Shown: positions 51,601 to 62,831 of the stretch, in pieces
How the letters are laid out: every line of letters begins with the position of its first letter
How positions within the stretch are numbered: the stretch's first letter is position 1
Source: Centropus unirufus
Taxonomy: Eukaryota; Chordata; Aves; Cuculiformes; Centropidae
Length of the DNA: 64,000 nt
Direction of reading: 5' to 3'
Assembly: GCA_013397695.1 (NCBI GenBank)
Contig: VYZI01000018.1
Location: 4,631,523-4,695,522 of the forward strand
Made by a program: the position numbers and the translations under genes
The notes under the pieces: model-generated
The model's database searches: none
What the model saw: only the letters and a program-made list of their open reading frames with translations
Told to the model about the DNA's origin: nothing

Positions 51601-51798
51601 TGTGTAAGCAACAAAATGAAAAAAACAAAAAACCAAAACAAACCAAAAACATTTACTCTCATTGCAAAGTATTTTGCACGCATAAGCTTTTGCCATTTAA
51701 ATCATTGCCTGGCTGTTGGGTGGAATTCGATAATATTTACATTCTGGGTGACTGGGGTAGAGAGAAAAAAATTCACGAACACAGATTGACAGTAGACT

Positions 51799-51804
51799 TT
51801 TATT
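51799..51804 (-). terminator. UBR3: Candidate UBR3 poly(A) signal AATAAA
   Basis: A canonical hexamer on the sense strand, ~2.28 kb after the stop, with a TG-rich downstream element. Several other hexamers lie upstream, so this is the distal candidate. Confidence 0.5.
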
Positions 51805-52086
51805 AACATATCTTACAATGTCGATTACTGTATTCCTAGTTTTATACTCTTCTGATGTGTTATAAAGATTGATTTAGATTCTACAGTAATGTACTGTACT
51901 GAAATGATCATTCATACAGGATATCACACCAGAACATTTGAGTAATACACGCACACACCACTCTAGTTTGGACCTGTAATTTTCAAGGTTAGCTTAATAA
52001 AGTAGAATTAAAAAAGTTGTGGGGGAAATCAAAATTCATGTTTAGCAGCATGCAAGGATATTCAAGTACAAGTTCTCAACCAAGTA

Positions 52087-52125
52087 TTTTTTTGTTGTTG
52101 TTTTTTGTTTGTTTGTTTTTTTTTT
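52087..52125. repeat. T-rich tract (A-rich in UBR3 mRNA sense)
   Basis: Runs of T with interspersed G. In the UBR3 transcript it reads as A-rich and could cause internal oligo-dT priming. Confidence 0.8.
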
Positions 52126-52550
52126 CACATTGACTGGTGACTAATTCACCAGTACCAAAATAAACACTATGAAATACCCAAATGTTAAAGTTAAGGCTAA
52201 TAGTTTACTTCACATCCATATGCACAACCAGAGAACATTCCATTTTAAATAAAACACAGTAATCAAATTCTGGACACATTATCTGTTGTAAATATAGCAT
52301 TGGAGCTTCAAACTACAGATTACTCAAGTTCATGAGCCCTGTAATGTTATGTCAGAGATGTAAAGAACCTTTTTAAGCTCTTTAACCACACTTACAAAAT
52401 GGCCTGATATTCATAATGAGCAATGCAAAAATATTACAGGCAGAACTTATAATACAGTATCAAAAAGGTAATATTTTGGAAAAGACTTAGCAATTTAGTT
52501 GGTGAAAGAGAGTAATTCTAATCTTACAGGAAGTACTGTAATACTCTTGA

Positions 52551-52578
52551 AATATATATATATTTATATTTATGTATA
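52551..52578. repeat. TA-rich microsatellite in UBR3 3' UTR
   Basis: ATATATATATATTTATATTT, low complexity. Confidence 0.75.
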
Positions 52579-54087
52579 AAACCCAGCATCCTTTATTGTG
52601 GGGTTTTTTGAATTGCAAGTATCCAGAAAAACTCACTGTATTTATTTGTTTCCTTCTGTCCAGTCTCCTTGATTGCTATACAGTCATTTTATTTCCCCTA
52701 TGAACTTTTCACTAGATAATGACTTCCACTGGGGAACCGTTTTCATTGTATATCTGGTTTTATTGTAAGATGTTTTTATTCTACATATATAAATTTTATT
52801 TTACACGCAAGCTATGAAAGTCAAAACTACCAGGAACTGCTCGGTAGTACTGTATGAAACAGCCAACAAATGTCCAACACTTGTGAAAAACATTAGTAGC
52901 AATATATTACATACCAGTATTTTAACTATAATCTTTCCTACCTACTTACACTGCGGGGTTTAGCCCAGTCATGCCTGTTCTCCTGAATTTTTTAGCTCCC
53001 TAAGCATAACCTGTTCTGGCATCCATCCAACGAGGCTGCACATGCACTGGTTGTTCATCTAGGTTGGTTTGGTTTTTCTTTTTCCTTTTTAGGAAACCAA
53101 GCAGAAAGAACAGTGATTACTCCAAACAAATACAATATACAGGAACCCCTGAAATGGCAGGGAAGATACAAAATTATGTTTCACTTGCAGAATAGCCTGC
53201 ACATTTCCAATCCGATTGTTCTGCACCACACATCTAGTTTGTGACAGGCGGGCTTATGGCTGCTGTGCTTGTAACTGGGAGCTGCTATGACAGGTGCCAT
53301 ACAAATTATCTATATACAGCAATTTCTGTATGTGTTATCACTGACAGTTTATTCAATTGAAATGGAAAGAAAAAGGGGGGAAAAAAGGAAACATTGTGTT
53401 CTGGATGACATTAGAAGCAATAAGATAACTAATTTACAACTATTTCATTTATTTATGGAGGAAAAAAAAAAAATTTCCTGAGAACACAAAAGCTTTCAGT
53501 AATGCCTGAAATATTCCAATAGACTTCTCATGAAAAGTGAAATACTCTTTAAAATTCAACTTTCAGACCAATTGTTACCATGCAGTCTCACATCCTGTCT
53601 AATTAGAAATGCATATCAAGCAAAAAACCTCAAACCAACACAAAAAAGGCAAAGAAATTTTATCCAACATATTTAGTAGATGTAGTAGACACATAAAATG
53701 CCTCAGCGAAAATTGCTAAAAACAACTCCGTGCAGAGAAAAATAAAAACGTGACAGCTATCCTGGAGTCTCTAAACAACTGTACGTTTTGTGCTTCTTAA
53801 CAGTAATGGGCTTTACAAAAAAAAAGAAAAACAGACCACTGAGTGCAATCAGATTGCTCACAACATTTTGAGGATTTAATTTCAAATTACTGTATCATTA
53901 GTTTGTAGCAACAGCAGCAAATTTTGCAAAACTTTCATATGTTGACAAAGTTCCATTTCCCTTTTATGCCCATAGCCCACACCAGCCCAAGCCGCAGAGC
54001 TAAACTGTTCAATTAAAGCTATTGGCAGTCAAGATGCATCCATTCACAGGAACAGCTACGATGTGGTGTGTAGAGGATGACGAGGAT

Positions 54088-54205
54088 TTATAAGCCATTG
54101 TAATGTGGCCCCCATCTTTTATTTATATGATCAAAAGTATGAGATACCCACTGCTGCTCAAGCACTTTGTATCTTTCCTTGCATATGTAGAGAGGTTTAC
54201 CACGC
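54088..54205 (-). CDS. UBR3: UBR3 last coding exon with stop codon
   Basis: Acceptor ccttacag|GCGTGG. One base completes the AG|G Arg codon, then RGKPLYICKERYKVLEQQWV through KRWGPHYNGL and TAA at 54090-54088. Near-identical to the vertebrate UBR3 C-terminus. Confidence 0.96.
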
Positions 54206-57200
54206 CTGTAAGGAGGAAAAAGGAAAAAAGAATGAAAAACTAAAGGTTAATATGCCAAATAAATGTAAAACTGCTTCATTATTTAATCATACTCATACAA
54301 CTTCTTTCCCAGGTGAAGCATGCATTCTTATTGGTGAGGGACTTTTGGTTTTGTTTTTAATAAAATATTTGCTAGGCCTTCCCTTTTTCAACCTAGCGGG
54401 TTGCAGAATGCACAAAACACCTTGTTCTCGCAGGCAAGTCTAGCTTGGAATCTACGCTCCTTGCCTCCAACAGAATCCAACTGCATTGTTTGATTAAAGG
54501 CCAAACCATAACATTGGGGGGGAAGTGTTTCCCAGTGCAAGACTCAATTAATAATTGCAAATGGCTACATTGTCTGTTGGGTGCTTGGCATGTACAACTC
54601 GGTTCTCATGATCACACCACTTTTGGGCCAATAAAAATTAGAAAATGAAAAGAAGTCAGTCCAGCTTGCAGCAAGTATGGATTTTCTGCTCAAAGGAGGT
54701 AGAGATCTATTATTATCTGTCGTCGCATGTTTTGTGTAACAAAGCTGATCTACAAAGCGGAGCAACAATGACACACATTTGTAGTAAGAACATTACCTAA
54801 GATCTCTGTCTTCTTCACCGTGTGCATCTAGATAAACTGAACCCCAAAGGCAGAAACGATGGCCTCGTATGATAATGATTACAGATGCATTAATCAAAAG
54901 AAATATTCCTGTCCCAGCTCCACAGTTTTGAGAATGCTGCAATATTATGGGTGTAAAAAGGGAAGAGGGCAAAGATTAGTAGTCTGTCAACTTTATAACA
55001 AAAAAGATTTAAAAAACAGTAATTAGGCTTGTTTGAAATTACATACACACATTATTCACTAATAATGCATTTTAAGTACAGCCTGTCCCAAAATTCTCCA
55101 AGCAAACTAGAATTCCATGTCATGTGCTGCCATAAGGCTCGCATACAAAAACAGTTCCCTGCTCAGAAAGGGGAGTATACTCCTTAGCATCTAAGAACAA
55201 ATTGCCTGAGAAAAATAAGCATAACTTCTCTACAATATTTTGAATTTCTTGTTGTATAGCACGACCAAATACTTTTCAGAGATGGCATTATTAAGAGAAA
55301 GTATTCAGAAAAACATAACATTACCTCTTTTACAACAGTCTTTATTGTTAAACATTTGCTTTCTCTATCCATGTTCGCAGTTCTAGACTATGGTTCTGCA
55401 AACCTAGTAAAATATATTTTTTAATAATTCTTGCTTGCTTCAGCATGTCACTCATCTCTAGGAATGGCATGATCTGTATCAATCAATTCCTTTTAGCAAT
55501 TAAAAAAACATACTCCTGCTATATTATTATTAAAATTACAGGCTATAATCCCATCGACAACAATAAAATGTGATGAGATATATAATTTTTAATTCTTTTA
55601 TAACTTTGTTTTCATCAAGCTTGACACCTTAAATGTAACTGCTAATTCTACTTTAAATTTTGCCCATCCCTTCTTCTCCCAACATATCAGCAGTAAGAGA
55701 GAATGGTGATTTGAAACAATTTCCAGGAGATCATTTGAAACAATTTGCAGGAGATTCCAAGATCCCTCTGAGATTTTCTTGCGTATGACTTTATGCCCCA
55801 TTTGTAAATATATCCACAATGAATTTGCCTCATAGTTTTGCAATGCCCATGTAGTTCCAGCCTTCTAACTGTGCTGCGCTAGAAAACTGAACAGCTGTCA
55901 AAGCAAGCCTTTATCATAGATAGGAAAGCAATACCAGATTCTGTCCAACTTAGGTACCTGACAGAACTTATATATGTGCCAACCAGAAAGCTTTGCTGCT
56001 GAATTGGAGTTGAAGGTTTTAAACTGATGCCTACTCAGCTTTAAAAGGTGAATAAAATTACTCTCTAGAATCCAGTTCAGGTCCACCTATCAGAAGCAAG
56101 CACTAAACACTAAACAAATGCATCTGGGAAAAAAGACCATTAAAAATCAGCAATGGAGTTGAAAACTACCCACGAATATGAGAATCAATTACAGAATTTG
56201 AATGAACTCTCTCTTACCAGTACACATTCACAGTAACTCTGTTGTTTGCAGCACAGTCCTTTCAAGCATACAAAAGTACCACAAACCAGACAAACAGCAG
56301 GATCCTTAGGAACCTTGGTACAAACAGTACAAGTCTTTCTGTGATAATACTGGAAAATGGTATTGTAATTCTCAGGCAGCTGAAGGAGGCGTGGCAAGTC
56401 CCACTTAGGCTCGTAGATAAGCAAAATCTACAAGTAAGATAAGAACAACATATCAGACCTGCACATCCATTTATGCATTACATCTGCTAAGAGAACACCA
56501 AAGAAAGGAAGCATGCAGTTTAAAAATCTCCCACTTCTTCATTTCACTATTTAGAAGTCAAAAGTCACCTTGTGGTAGTCACCTGCCTCTGGCTGAAAAC
56601 CCTCCCTAAATGTGGTCACATTCCATCTTTGGTAATGGGTGCAAAATATGCACTAGCCTTATCCTAAGACTTCTCAAGAGCAAAAATCTTCAGAGCTAAA
56701 ACAAAAGGATTAGGAGTGATCTACAGGGAAGACTCTCACTCACTACACGACGTCATCCTGGCAACCTCAACACATCGCTGCTGAGCCCTGGCACTATGAC
56801 AGCTGTCACCTAGCAAAAACTTAGACTAAAACTTTCAAAACTGGAATGGAAAATAGGGACTGTAAATTGTATTTGAAGACATCTGCCTGATTTTCAAAAT
56901 TGTGGGGAAAAAAATCTGAGGCCACTACGATTTTTTTATAAGGCAGGCACTACCTAACCTTGCTTTCGAAGTCTGACTCTTCTGCTCTTAAAAACACTGG
57001 GAAATTTTATGTCTGGTGTGTTTATAGTTTGGCTCTTTTTTAAGACAGTAACATGTTTTCCTTCAACCTACTCAGTTTCACAACTGATGGCATAGGGGTC
57101 AGATGGGATCTTCCTTCCTGGGTATTACATTTTTGAAGAGTGCACGAGGAATAGCATTTCTAGCCGGCTCTTTTCAATTCGAGAAAGGAAGCTATCAGTT

Positions 57201-60200
57201 TCACTGCCATCTCTCTCAAACGCCTACCAGACTGGTAGCATCTGTATTCTGAGATTAATCAGAGTATTCAAATTTTCATTCACAATAGCCTAATTTATGC
57301 CTGCAAGCATGCAAAGGCAGGTGCAGATCATGGTGCAAGAGCAACGGGATTGCCTCTGCGACACCACAAACTTGGGAGAGAGGACGTGAATTGTTGAGAT
57401 GCAGCTTCTTCATAAAAACATTGCAATAACGTTGAAACATTTCCATTTCACAAATGATATTGCAATTGCACTGATTCAAGTCTTGTAATTGTTTCTTTAA
57501 CCTTCAGAGAAGACGTGCCATCTTTATCAGTCAACTACTAAAGAGCTTTTATCCTTTTCATCTTTTTCAGTATTGCAACTGAGGATGCCAAAAAATATCA
57601 ATGATTTCTAACAGCAAGAAAAGCTTCTTGTAAATGTTTTCTTAAAAGACAAAGATTCATGCCCTTCACAGGCTTCACGTGCAGAAGCACGATTACTATC
57701 ACCTAAGGATAGCTTTTTGAATTTCTGTCTCCAGCAGTCATACAAAAACTAGGTTTTCCTCATTAAAATATTTCTTTCTTCCTAAACCTTTCTAAAAAGG
57801 GGGCGGGGAGCTACACCTGTTTCTAATCAATCCAATCTACATGCACTAAATACTATTTCTGATTACAATTTCTCTCTTTTTCACAAGTCAGGTGCTCAAA
57901 TCCTTATCCTCAACAACAGTGTAAAGGCACGGTTATTGAAATAATAAATAACTGCCTCCACTTCAGGACTATTTTAGAGAAATAATTTTCCTACGTACCT
58001 TTGCTTGATGTGGATGTCTATCTGAAAATGAAACCAATTCTGAGCACCACTGTGATATCATGTCAAATGCTGGCACCGGCCAGTCGAGACAAGAGGCACT
58101 GGTGAACTGATGAGCCGACTGGAAAGAAGGTAACAGACCCAAGCAGCTCGCAAGAACGGTGAATTCTTCATCCTCCTTTTAGGTATGAAACCAGAGAGGT
58201 TTAGATTAATATCTACACTCTGAATTGGTCAATAGTTTATTAAAAGGACCTGAATTGGTCAATAGTTTATTAAAAGGACCTGAATTGGTCAATAGTTTAT
58301 TAAAAGGACCTGTTCCAATAAAAGCATAAAGACGTTCAAGTACAATGACACTAATAGTCATGTTCAGAGAAACACAAAAAACCCCCAAACAAACAAACCC
58401 AAACCCCTATAAAACCACAAATCTAAAAGTCACAAACAAAGAAACCTCTAAACTTCTCAATTTTCTTCCTGTTTAGCACCCCAAAGTGGCTTGGAGCTGT
58501 TTTAGACATTAGATCATTTTGAGCCAAGGGAATGAGGGAGGTGACCAACAGCAAACTCTACTTGTATCAGTCATGGAGTTTAAACATTTGTCCACTGAAG
58601 CAATGCCTCTGAGAAAGAAGTCCAAGTATTAACAGGCATTAAGTAAAATCATGACTGAATTCCAGCCTGTGTGGAAATTATGCCCATCTCTGCAAATGCC
58701 AGACAAGTTTTAGAAATATGTTGGTATTTTATGAGAGGCATCTACAGCCTAATAAAATAAGCATGTATTTGCTGAATTTTAAGAACAGAGGTACCATTTT
58801 TCAGGGAAACTGTCTTGAAAACCAATTTATGGAATGGAAACAGTGCTGCAGAGCAACAATACAAAATACGATAAAAAAAAAATCTTAGGATATTTACAAT
58901 GAAAAAGATGCTTGAGAAGTCTAATTTTTGATCTCTGGCTTTTAAATGGAAAAAGAGTTGAATGTGACCCTGTCAATCTGTACCTGACAACTAGGCAAAT
59001 CTCCTCCAAAAAGATGGTGTTGAAGAAGGCTTGTGATCCTGAGGAATGGCAGGCAGAACTCCTGCAGGTAGCACTCTACAGAATCAGGATTTACCTACAG
59101 GGGAAGGAAGCAATTACTAAATTCTGCCCCACATAAGCTGTCTCCCAGGTAAGAAACACCAATGTGAATCAAATGTTTTTTAAGCATACTACATAAACCA
59201 CTGCATCAAACATACTTTCCCAAAGGCCAGCATTTCACTGATAACCTGAAAGAACTCTGTGGGTTTTCTTCTCCTTCTTTCTTTCCTCGACAAACATTTT
59301 TCTACTGAAATATTCAGTTTTCCAAGTTTCTAAAAGGCCATTCATACATATGATTAAAACCCACAATTATAAAAAGTATTTGTCAATAACTTTTTCAATA
59401 GAATGCTGGCTATGAAAGTGAAAGAAACATCTGCATAGGCAAACTGTCCCGAAGGGATGTGCTTTGATCTGAAAACGAATGAGTTGTACTGTAGTCTTTA
59501 GCAAGATCAGAGAAAAATCGTTATAACAACAAGGCTGAAAATAATAAGAGACATAAAGAGGACGTGCTGGATAAATTCTGAAGAGATTTGCCAATACCAC
59601 TGTTGATTCTTCAGTCTCTTCTTCTTCTTCTTCATACATCTTCCCCTTCAACAGCTCACTAATCACATGACCCAGTAACACTTCCCAAGATTTTTCTCCA
59701 CTGGGAGTATTCTGAAAAAAGAAGGAAAGAAATCTAAAATGCACCAGTCATGAAAAGGAGAAAAAGTTCCTGTAAAATCAGCAGCAACCAAGTGCATCTT
59801 CTTCTGATCAATGCGTGAAATTTGACCTACAAGGATACACATTGTTTTAAGAAAAAAATTCTACAGAAAGGGAATGCGGGAAATGTGAATTGCTACTTCA
59901 ACTACATTTGTTCAAAACAAGATTGGCTATGAATTTTGAGCTCTGTTAGCGTATCTTCAACATAACAATGAGGGAGTAGAATGTTACAAAGGATCCTTAA
60001 AACAAAATCCAAAGTAGTAACTAGGTGACATTAAGTGCATATGCCCATGTATATAACGTATCAGTTGGTTTCTCATGTATTTTAGATGCGGGTCTTGACC
60101 TTTCAGGATCAGGAAGGCAGTCTTGCTGTTTGCGTTCACAGTCTATGAACCAGACGGCAACATATTTTTAAACTGGCTGTTAGGACAAACCTTTTGTCTA

Positions 60201-62831
60201 CACCGTTCCTAGAATTTTACTCCACGTGCATTTTCAGTGCGTTGCTTATGACACCATAAGGCAAATTGCAAAGATAACGAGAGTGAAGATGGGAATCAGA
60301 AGTGGAATATCCATCTCAGCCCTGCTAGGAAATTAAACTCTTCATGTTGTCTGAACATTTGGCATGAATACAGAGGAAAGACTTGAGCTCATATTTAATG
60401 TCTGGGGCACCAAACCAAAATAGATTCACTTGGAATGATCCACAGACAAAAGCTAAATAAGGTGTGATCTGTCTAATCATCCCAGGAACACAATGTCAAC
60501 CTTATTAGCACATAAAAATAGCCAGCTTAAACTATACATTTTAAACCATCTGAACCTCAAGAAACTTTAAAGAAAAATCTTGGATTCTTAAACTAAAACC
60601 CAGCTTCCCTTGTGACTCAAAAAGAGAAAGAATTCATCTGAAGACTATGGCGAGGCTCAAGAAAAGAAGGAATAGCAAAGGGCTGGGAGAGAGGAACAGG
60701 GAGCTGTGTGGTTACAGCCAGCTGGTGCTCAGGAGCCTCTTGCCCACATGTAGGGTCCAGGCAGCAGCATCGTGCAGAAGGAGGAGCAGGAAACTGTAAA
60801 GATGGCTGGGGAAGGGCTAACTTGCACACGGGACTTCTGCAAAGCCTCTGCACTTGGTGGGAATTATCACTGGGGTGGGATGGGAGCCAAGAAGGATTAA
60901 ATGTGGGAGTCCCTGAAGGTGTGAGGATCATGCAGAGATCACCCCAAGCACATACTGCCAAGCTGCTGTCAGAACTTGGACCTTTGCGTGCAGGGGAGAG
61001 CGAGAGATGCTGTCAGTATAGCACATATGCAGCAGGATGCAGTGTTCCTATCTAGCCGCTGCCTCCTGTGCTCTTCCACTGGAAAGCTGTCGAAGAAAAG
61101 TCAAAATTTCCAGGCTGACAGAAGCCAATCGTTTGTACCGTCTGACTTAGACTAAATAACATAATCCATTCCCAGTAACACACTGCTCCGTGTGCTACTA
61201 TTTCCTGCTCGGCCTTACCATCCAGAGACAAGCACACTAGCGAAAATCCCACTAAAATGGGCCATCCTTGATATCAAGAGAGATGGCTATTTCATAAAAC
61301 CATTATCTGCGCCACTATCATAATTTGCAAGTTTCAAGTACAAAGTGCTTTGCGTGAAGCAATTGCTTTCACATGCTTCTGGAAGGAAACAGTTCTGCTA
61401 GGTAGCGAGCCCACCTACCACATGCCCTAAGTCTATTTTCATGTAACAAAACCTCTCACAGTAGACATAAAATTAAGCAGTGTAACATTCAGATAAACTC
61501 CAGCCTCTGCTACTAAGGAATAAATAGTCCATGTTTATCATATGAACTTTGAAAGAATGTAAGCTGGTAACACTTCAAGCAATTTATATGCTTTCTGCCC
61601 CAAATTTTAAACTGCAAAATCCTCTATCACTTGGTAATCACCTAAGAAAACATAAAAATGGCGAAAAACCAAACCCTCACCAGTAACAACCTCAAGCAAA
61701 TGTTCTTGAAATTCGAAGGAAATTACAACAGATTGAAAGAAGGGGGTAGAGAGGAAGCTAAGAAAAAGCAGTTCTGCCCAGTGATTCAAATGCTTAGTGC
61801 AAGTCCAGAAAAAAAAAGAATCCCACACAGGGGCAGTTTGGCCAGCAGATAATTTGCCTTTACTACCTGGAAGGTGCGAGTGACCACTATGACAAGTTCA
61901 CTTACATGTGAAAAGCAGGTCATTCTTCTCAGTGTGCATTTTGTTTTACAGCCAACATAATCTAAGGCCCAGCTGTTGTATAAAGGGTTATTTCTCCTCC
62001 CATTTCCTTTCCTGGCCCCAACACTTCCACTGTCTCTTGGTCTGGCACTGGCACTCCTCTCATGTTCTGGGGAATCGATCCATGGAGCAGAAATCTGACT
62101 GAGGGATTAAAAGAATGCCCGTGCAGGGAACTGGCATTCCATCAGCTGAACTGAGATAGCAAGATGCACCTTCACTTGCAAATACTATCAAAATTCTAGG
62201 AAATGATAGTGAAAGATCTATGTACCTAGTCTACAAATTTCCTTCTCTGTCTTTTCATCACATGAGCACTCTAGACCTCATATTTGGAGAAATTCATGTG
62301 GCTTGCCACGAAAAACATGAATAAATAAGAAAAGCATAAGAGTTTTTCCCCAGCAAGCTTGCCTGATTTTCCAGAAAAGGAGTGCATCGGATCAAGCCAT
62401 GGTTTACTTAGAAAGGCTTGAAATTCATAAGAAGAAAAGCTGCATTTACTCGATGCCATTGCAATGAACTCAAGGCTGAAACTATAGAGCCTCAAGTCTG
62501 AAACTCAGTTCTGGAACTGTATTTTCACAGTGAAGTTTTTAAGTCTCATCACATACCAAAACCTGCAAAAACTGCACACACAGAAACAAAATATTGGATT
62601 TTTGTGAAGCAGAAGCAAATTACTATCTGTAAAGCAGATTATCTGTTATGTTCCTACCAGAAACACATAAGCAAGATTTCACAAATGGTTTAATAAATTA
62701 ACCAACCTTTTTGAGAGCGCCTGATTCTTTCCATGCTATCCTCTCTTCCTCACTGCATTTAACAGAAAATGCTGCCAAGGCTTGAGTATACAATAAAGTG
62801 AACAGCACTTTTATAATGCAGGTGAAGTGTT
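54088..62831 (-). CDS. UBR3: UBR3 E3 ubiquitin ligase, C-terminal coding exons (gene continues off the right edge)
   Basis: Seven minus-strand exons join in frame: 62707-62831, 59598-59711, 58984-59094, 57999-58175, 56218-56427, 54797-54936, 54088-54205. They give the last ~331 residues and the stop of UBR3 (the human protein is ~1,888 aa). UBR3 is a RING E3 of the UBR (N-degron) family that works with UBE2A/B-type E2 enzymes. Unlike UBR1/2 it is not known to bind classical N-degrons. The UBR box and RING lie off the right edge. Visible here are an acidic run, the segment CLPFLRITSLLQHHLFG, LDWPVPAFD, and a Cys-rich module (CTVC..CLVCGTFVC..CC..CEC) ending ...KRWGPHYNGL. That module belongs to the conserved C-terminal region of UBR ligases. 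All junctions are GT-AG and no frame break is seen. Confidence 0.96.
54206..54796. other. UBR3 last intron (591 bp)
   Basis: GT-AG intron, AT-rich. The open frames crossing it are shadows of the last exon region. No feature seen. Confidence 0.85.
54797..54936 (-). CDS. UBR3: UBR3 penultimate coding exon
   Basis: The exon is 140 nt: 46 codons plus two bases (attgcag|CATTCTCAAAAC ... CTTAG|gtaatg). It encodes HSQNCGAGTGIFLLINASVI through HGEEDRDL. The hydrophobic INASVIIIIRG strand is part of the folded C-terminal domain, not a membrane segment as far as known. Confidence 0.96.
54937..56217. other. UBR3 intron (1.3 kb) with 24-bp tandem duplication
   Basis: AT-rich GT-AG intron. Its only notable content is the direct duplication at 55709-55756. 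Confidence 0.85.
55709..55756. repeat. 24-bp unit duplicated in tandem
   Basis: ATTTGAAACAATTTCCAGGA and ATTTGAAACAATTTGCAGGA begin two adjacent 24-bp units that differ at the C/G position and at the last base. A recent slippage-type duplication inside a UBR3 intron. Confidence 0.9.
56218..56427 (-). CDS. UBR3: UBR3 coding exon with cysteine-rich module
   Basis: The exon is 210 nt, 70 codons, phase 0 (acttgtag|ATTTTGCTT ... GTACTG|gtaaga). It starts ILLIYEPKWDLPRLLQLPEN, then carries the Cys-rich series CTVC-x9-CLVC-x4-C-x5-CC-x6-CEC, presumably zinc-binding. This is the most diagnostic UBR3 segment in the window. Confidence 0.97.
56428..57998. other. UBR3 intron (1.6 kb)
   Basis: GT-AG intron (donor gtacgtag). 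No repeat or other gene recognised. Confidence 0.85.
57999..58175 (-). CDS. UBR3: UBR3 coding exon (EDEEFTVLASCLGLLP...)
   Basis: The exon is 177 nt, 59 codons, phase 0 (cctaaaag|GAGGATGAA ... GCAAAG|gtacgt). It encodes EDEEFTVLASCLGLLPSF and the conserved SCLDWPVPAFDMISQWCSE. The acceptor has a modest pyrimidine tract; a good branch-point-like CTAAAC lies ~32 nt upstream. A triple 30-bp repeat begins 46 bp upstream. Confidence 0.95.
58176..58983. other. UBR3 intron (808 bp) with triple 30-bp repeat
   Basis: GT-AG intron (donor gtacag). It contains the tandem repeat at 58221-58310 close to its 3' end, and an A/C-rich stretch at 58376-58445. Confidence 0.85.
58221..58310. repeat. Three perfect tandem copies of a 30-bp unit
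   Basis: Units 58221-58250, 58251-58280 and 58281-58310 are identical; the plus-strand unit starts CTGAATTGGTCAATAG. Because 30 is a multiple of three, it makes a spurious 10-residue repeat on the minus strand. In the UBR3 sense direction each unit contains AATAAA, CCAAT and an acceptor-like ..ATTCAG. Confidence 0.97.
58984..59094 (-). CDS. UBR3: UBR3 coding exon (37 codons)
   Basis: The exon is 111 nt, phase 0 (cccctgtag|GTAAATCCT ... TGTCAG|gtacag). It encodes VNPDSVECYLQEFCLPFLRI and TSLLQHHLFGGDLPSCQ, matching the vertebrate UBR3 segment ahead of (E)EEFxVLASCLGLLP. It is too short to show as a long open frame on its own; identified by protein similarity and splice sites. Confidence 0.93.
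59095..59597. other. UBR3 intron (503 bp)
   Basis: GT-AG intron with donor GTG|gtattg. The minus-strand frame stays open well past the donor, but that extension has no similarity to UBR3 and is read as intron. No repeat seen. Confidence 0.8.
59598..59711 (-). CDS. UBR3: UBR3 coding exon with acidic run
   Basis: The exon is 114 nt, 38 codons, phase 0 (ttttttcag|AATACTCCC ... ACAGTG|gtattg). It encodes NTPSGEKSWEVLLGHVISEL, LKGKMYEEEEEETEESTV. The six-Glu run is encoded by a GAA repeat. The donor is chosen because it joins in frame to the next exon and the downstream open sequence is unlike UBR3. Confidence 0.9.
59712..62706. other. UBR3 intron (3.0 kb)
   Basis: GT-AG intron. The 60617-61055 stretch is less AT-rich and open on both strands (114-115 codons), but neither frame shows a recognisable motif. 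No transposable element identified. Confidence 0.8.
62707..62831 (-). CDS. UBR3: UBR3 coding exon, most upstream in window
   Basis: The exon is 125 nt: two bases completing a Glu codon, then 41 codons (tgttttacag|AACACTTC ... AAAAAG|gttggt). It encodes HFTCIIKVLFTLLYTQALAA, FSVKCSEEERIAWKESGALK plus K. It matches the UBR3 segment upstream of the acidic run. The preceding exon is not found before the right edge. Confidence 0.92.

Larger units (their letters stand above)
21548..51779. other. Interval between MYO3B coding exon 1 and the UBR3 3' end (~30 kb)
   Basis: This stretch should hold the MYO3B 5' UTR exon(s), first intron and promoter as well as intergenic DNA; the boundary cannot be fixed from sequence. 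Recognised contents are A/T runs (22617-22636, 22751-22810), an AAAT repeat (23095-23146), CR1 (26812-27181 and 37022-37275), an ERV LTR with flanking retroviral sequence (31649-32580), 221-bp inverted repeats (35743-35963, 40283-40503), and a CpG-rich block (45291-45645). A short direct repeat of AAAGTTCTAGCAAA lies at 48404-48432. The remainder is AT-rich with no coding exon of recognisable protein. Confidence 0.6.
51780..54087 (-). other. UBR3: UBR3 3' untranslated region
   Basis: About 2.3 kb follow the UBR3 stop on the minus strand. Many AATAAA-type hexamers occur because the region is AT-rich. The most distal good candidate is AATAAA at 51804-51799, followed by a TG-rich stretch (CTGTCAATCTGTGTTCGTG), as expected for the main cleavage site near 51780. 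The UTR contains an A-rich tract in the sense direction (52125-52087) and a TA-rich microsatellite (52551-52578). The end point is inferred, not proven; earlier sites could be used. Confidence 0.6.

Noticed and set aside
58206..58388. A repeat protein (GPFNKLLTNS three times) or CRISPR-like array
   Set aside because: The 30-bp units are directly adjacent with no spacers and sit in a UBR3 intron. The unit length divisible by three makes the peptide repeat automatic.
59367..59597. Extension of the UBR3 acidic-run exon to a 125-codon frame
   Set aside because: Past ...ESTV the frame loses all resemblance to UBR3. The donor GTG|gtattg joins in phase to the exon at 58984-59094, whose sequence is the expected continuation.
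60617..61055. Antiparallel 114-115 codon frames as an intronic gene
   Set aside because: Both strands are open because the stretch is locally GC-richer. No start context, splice sites or protein motif supports either.
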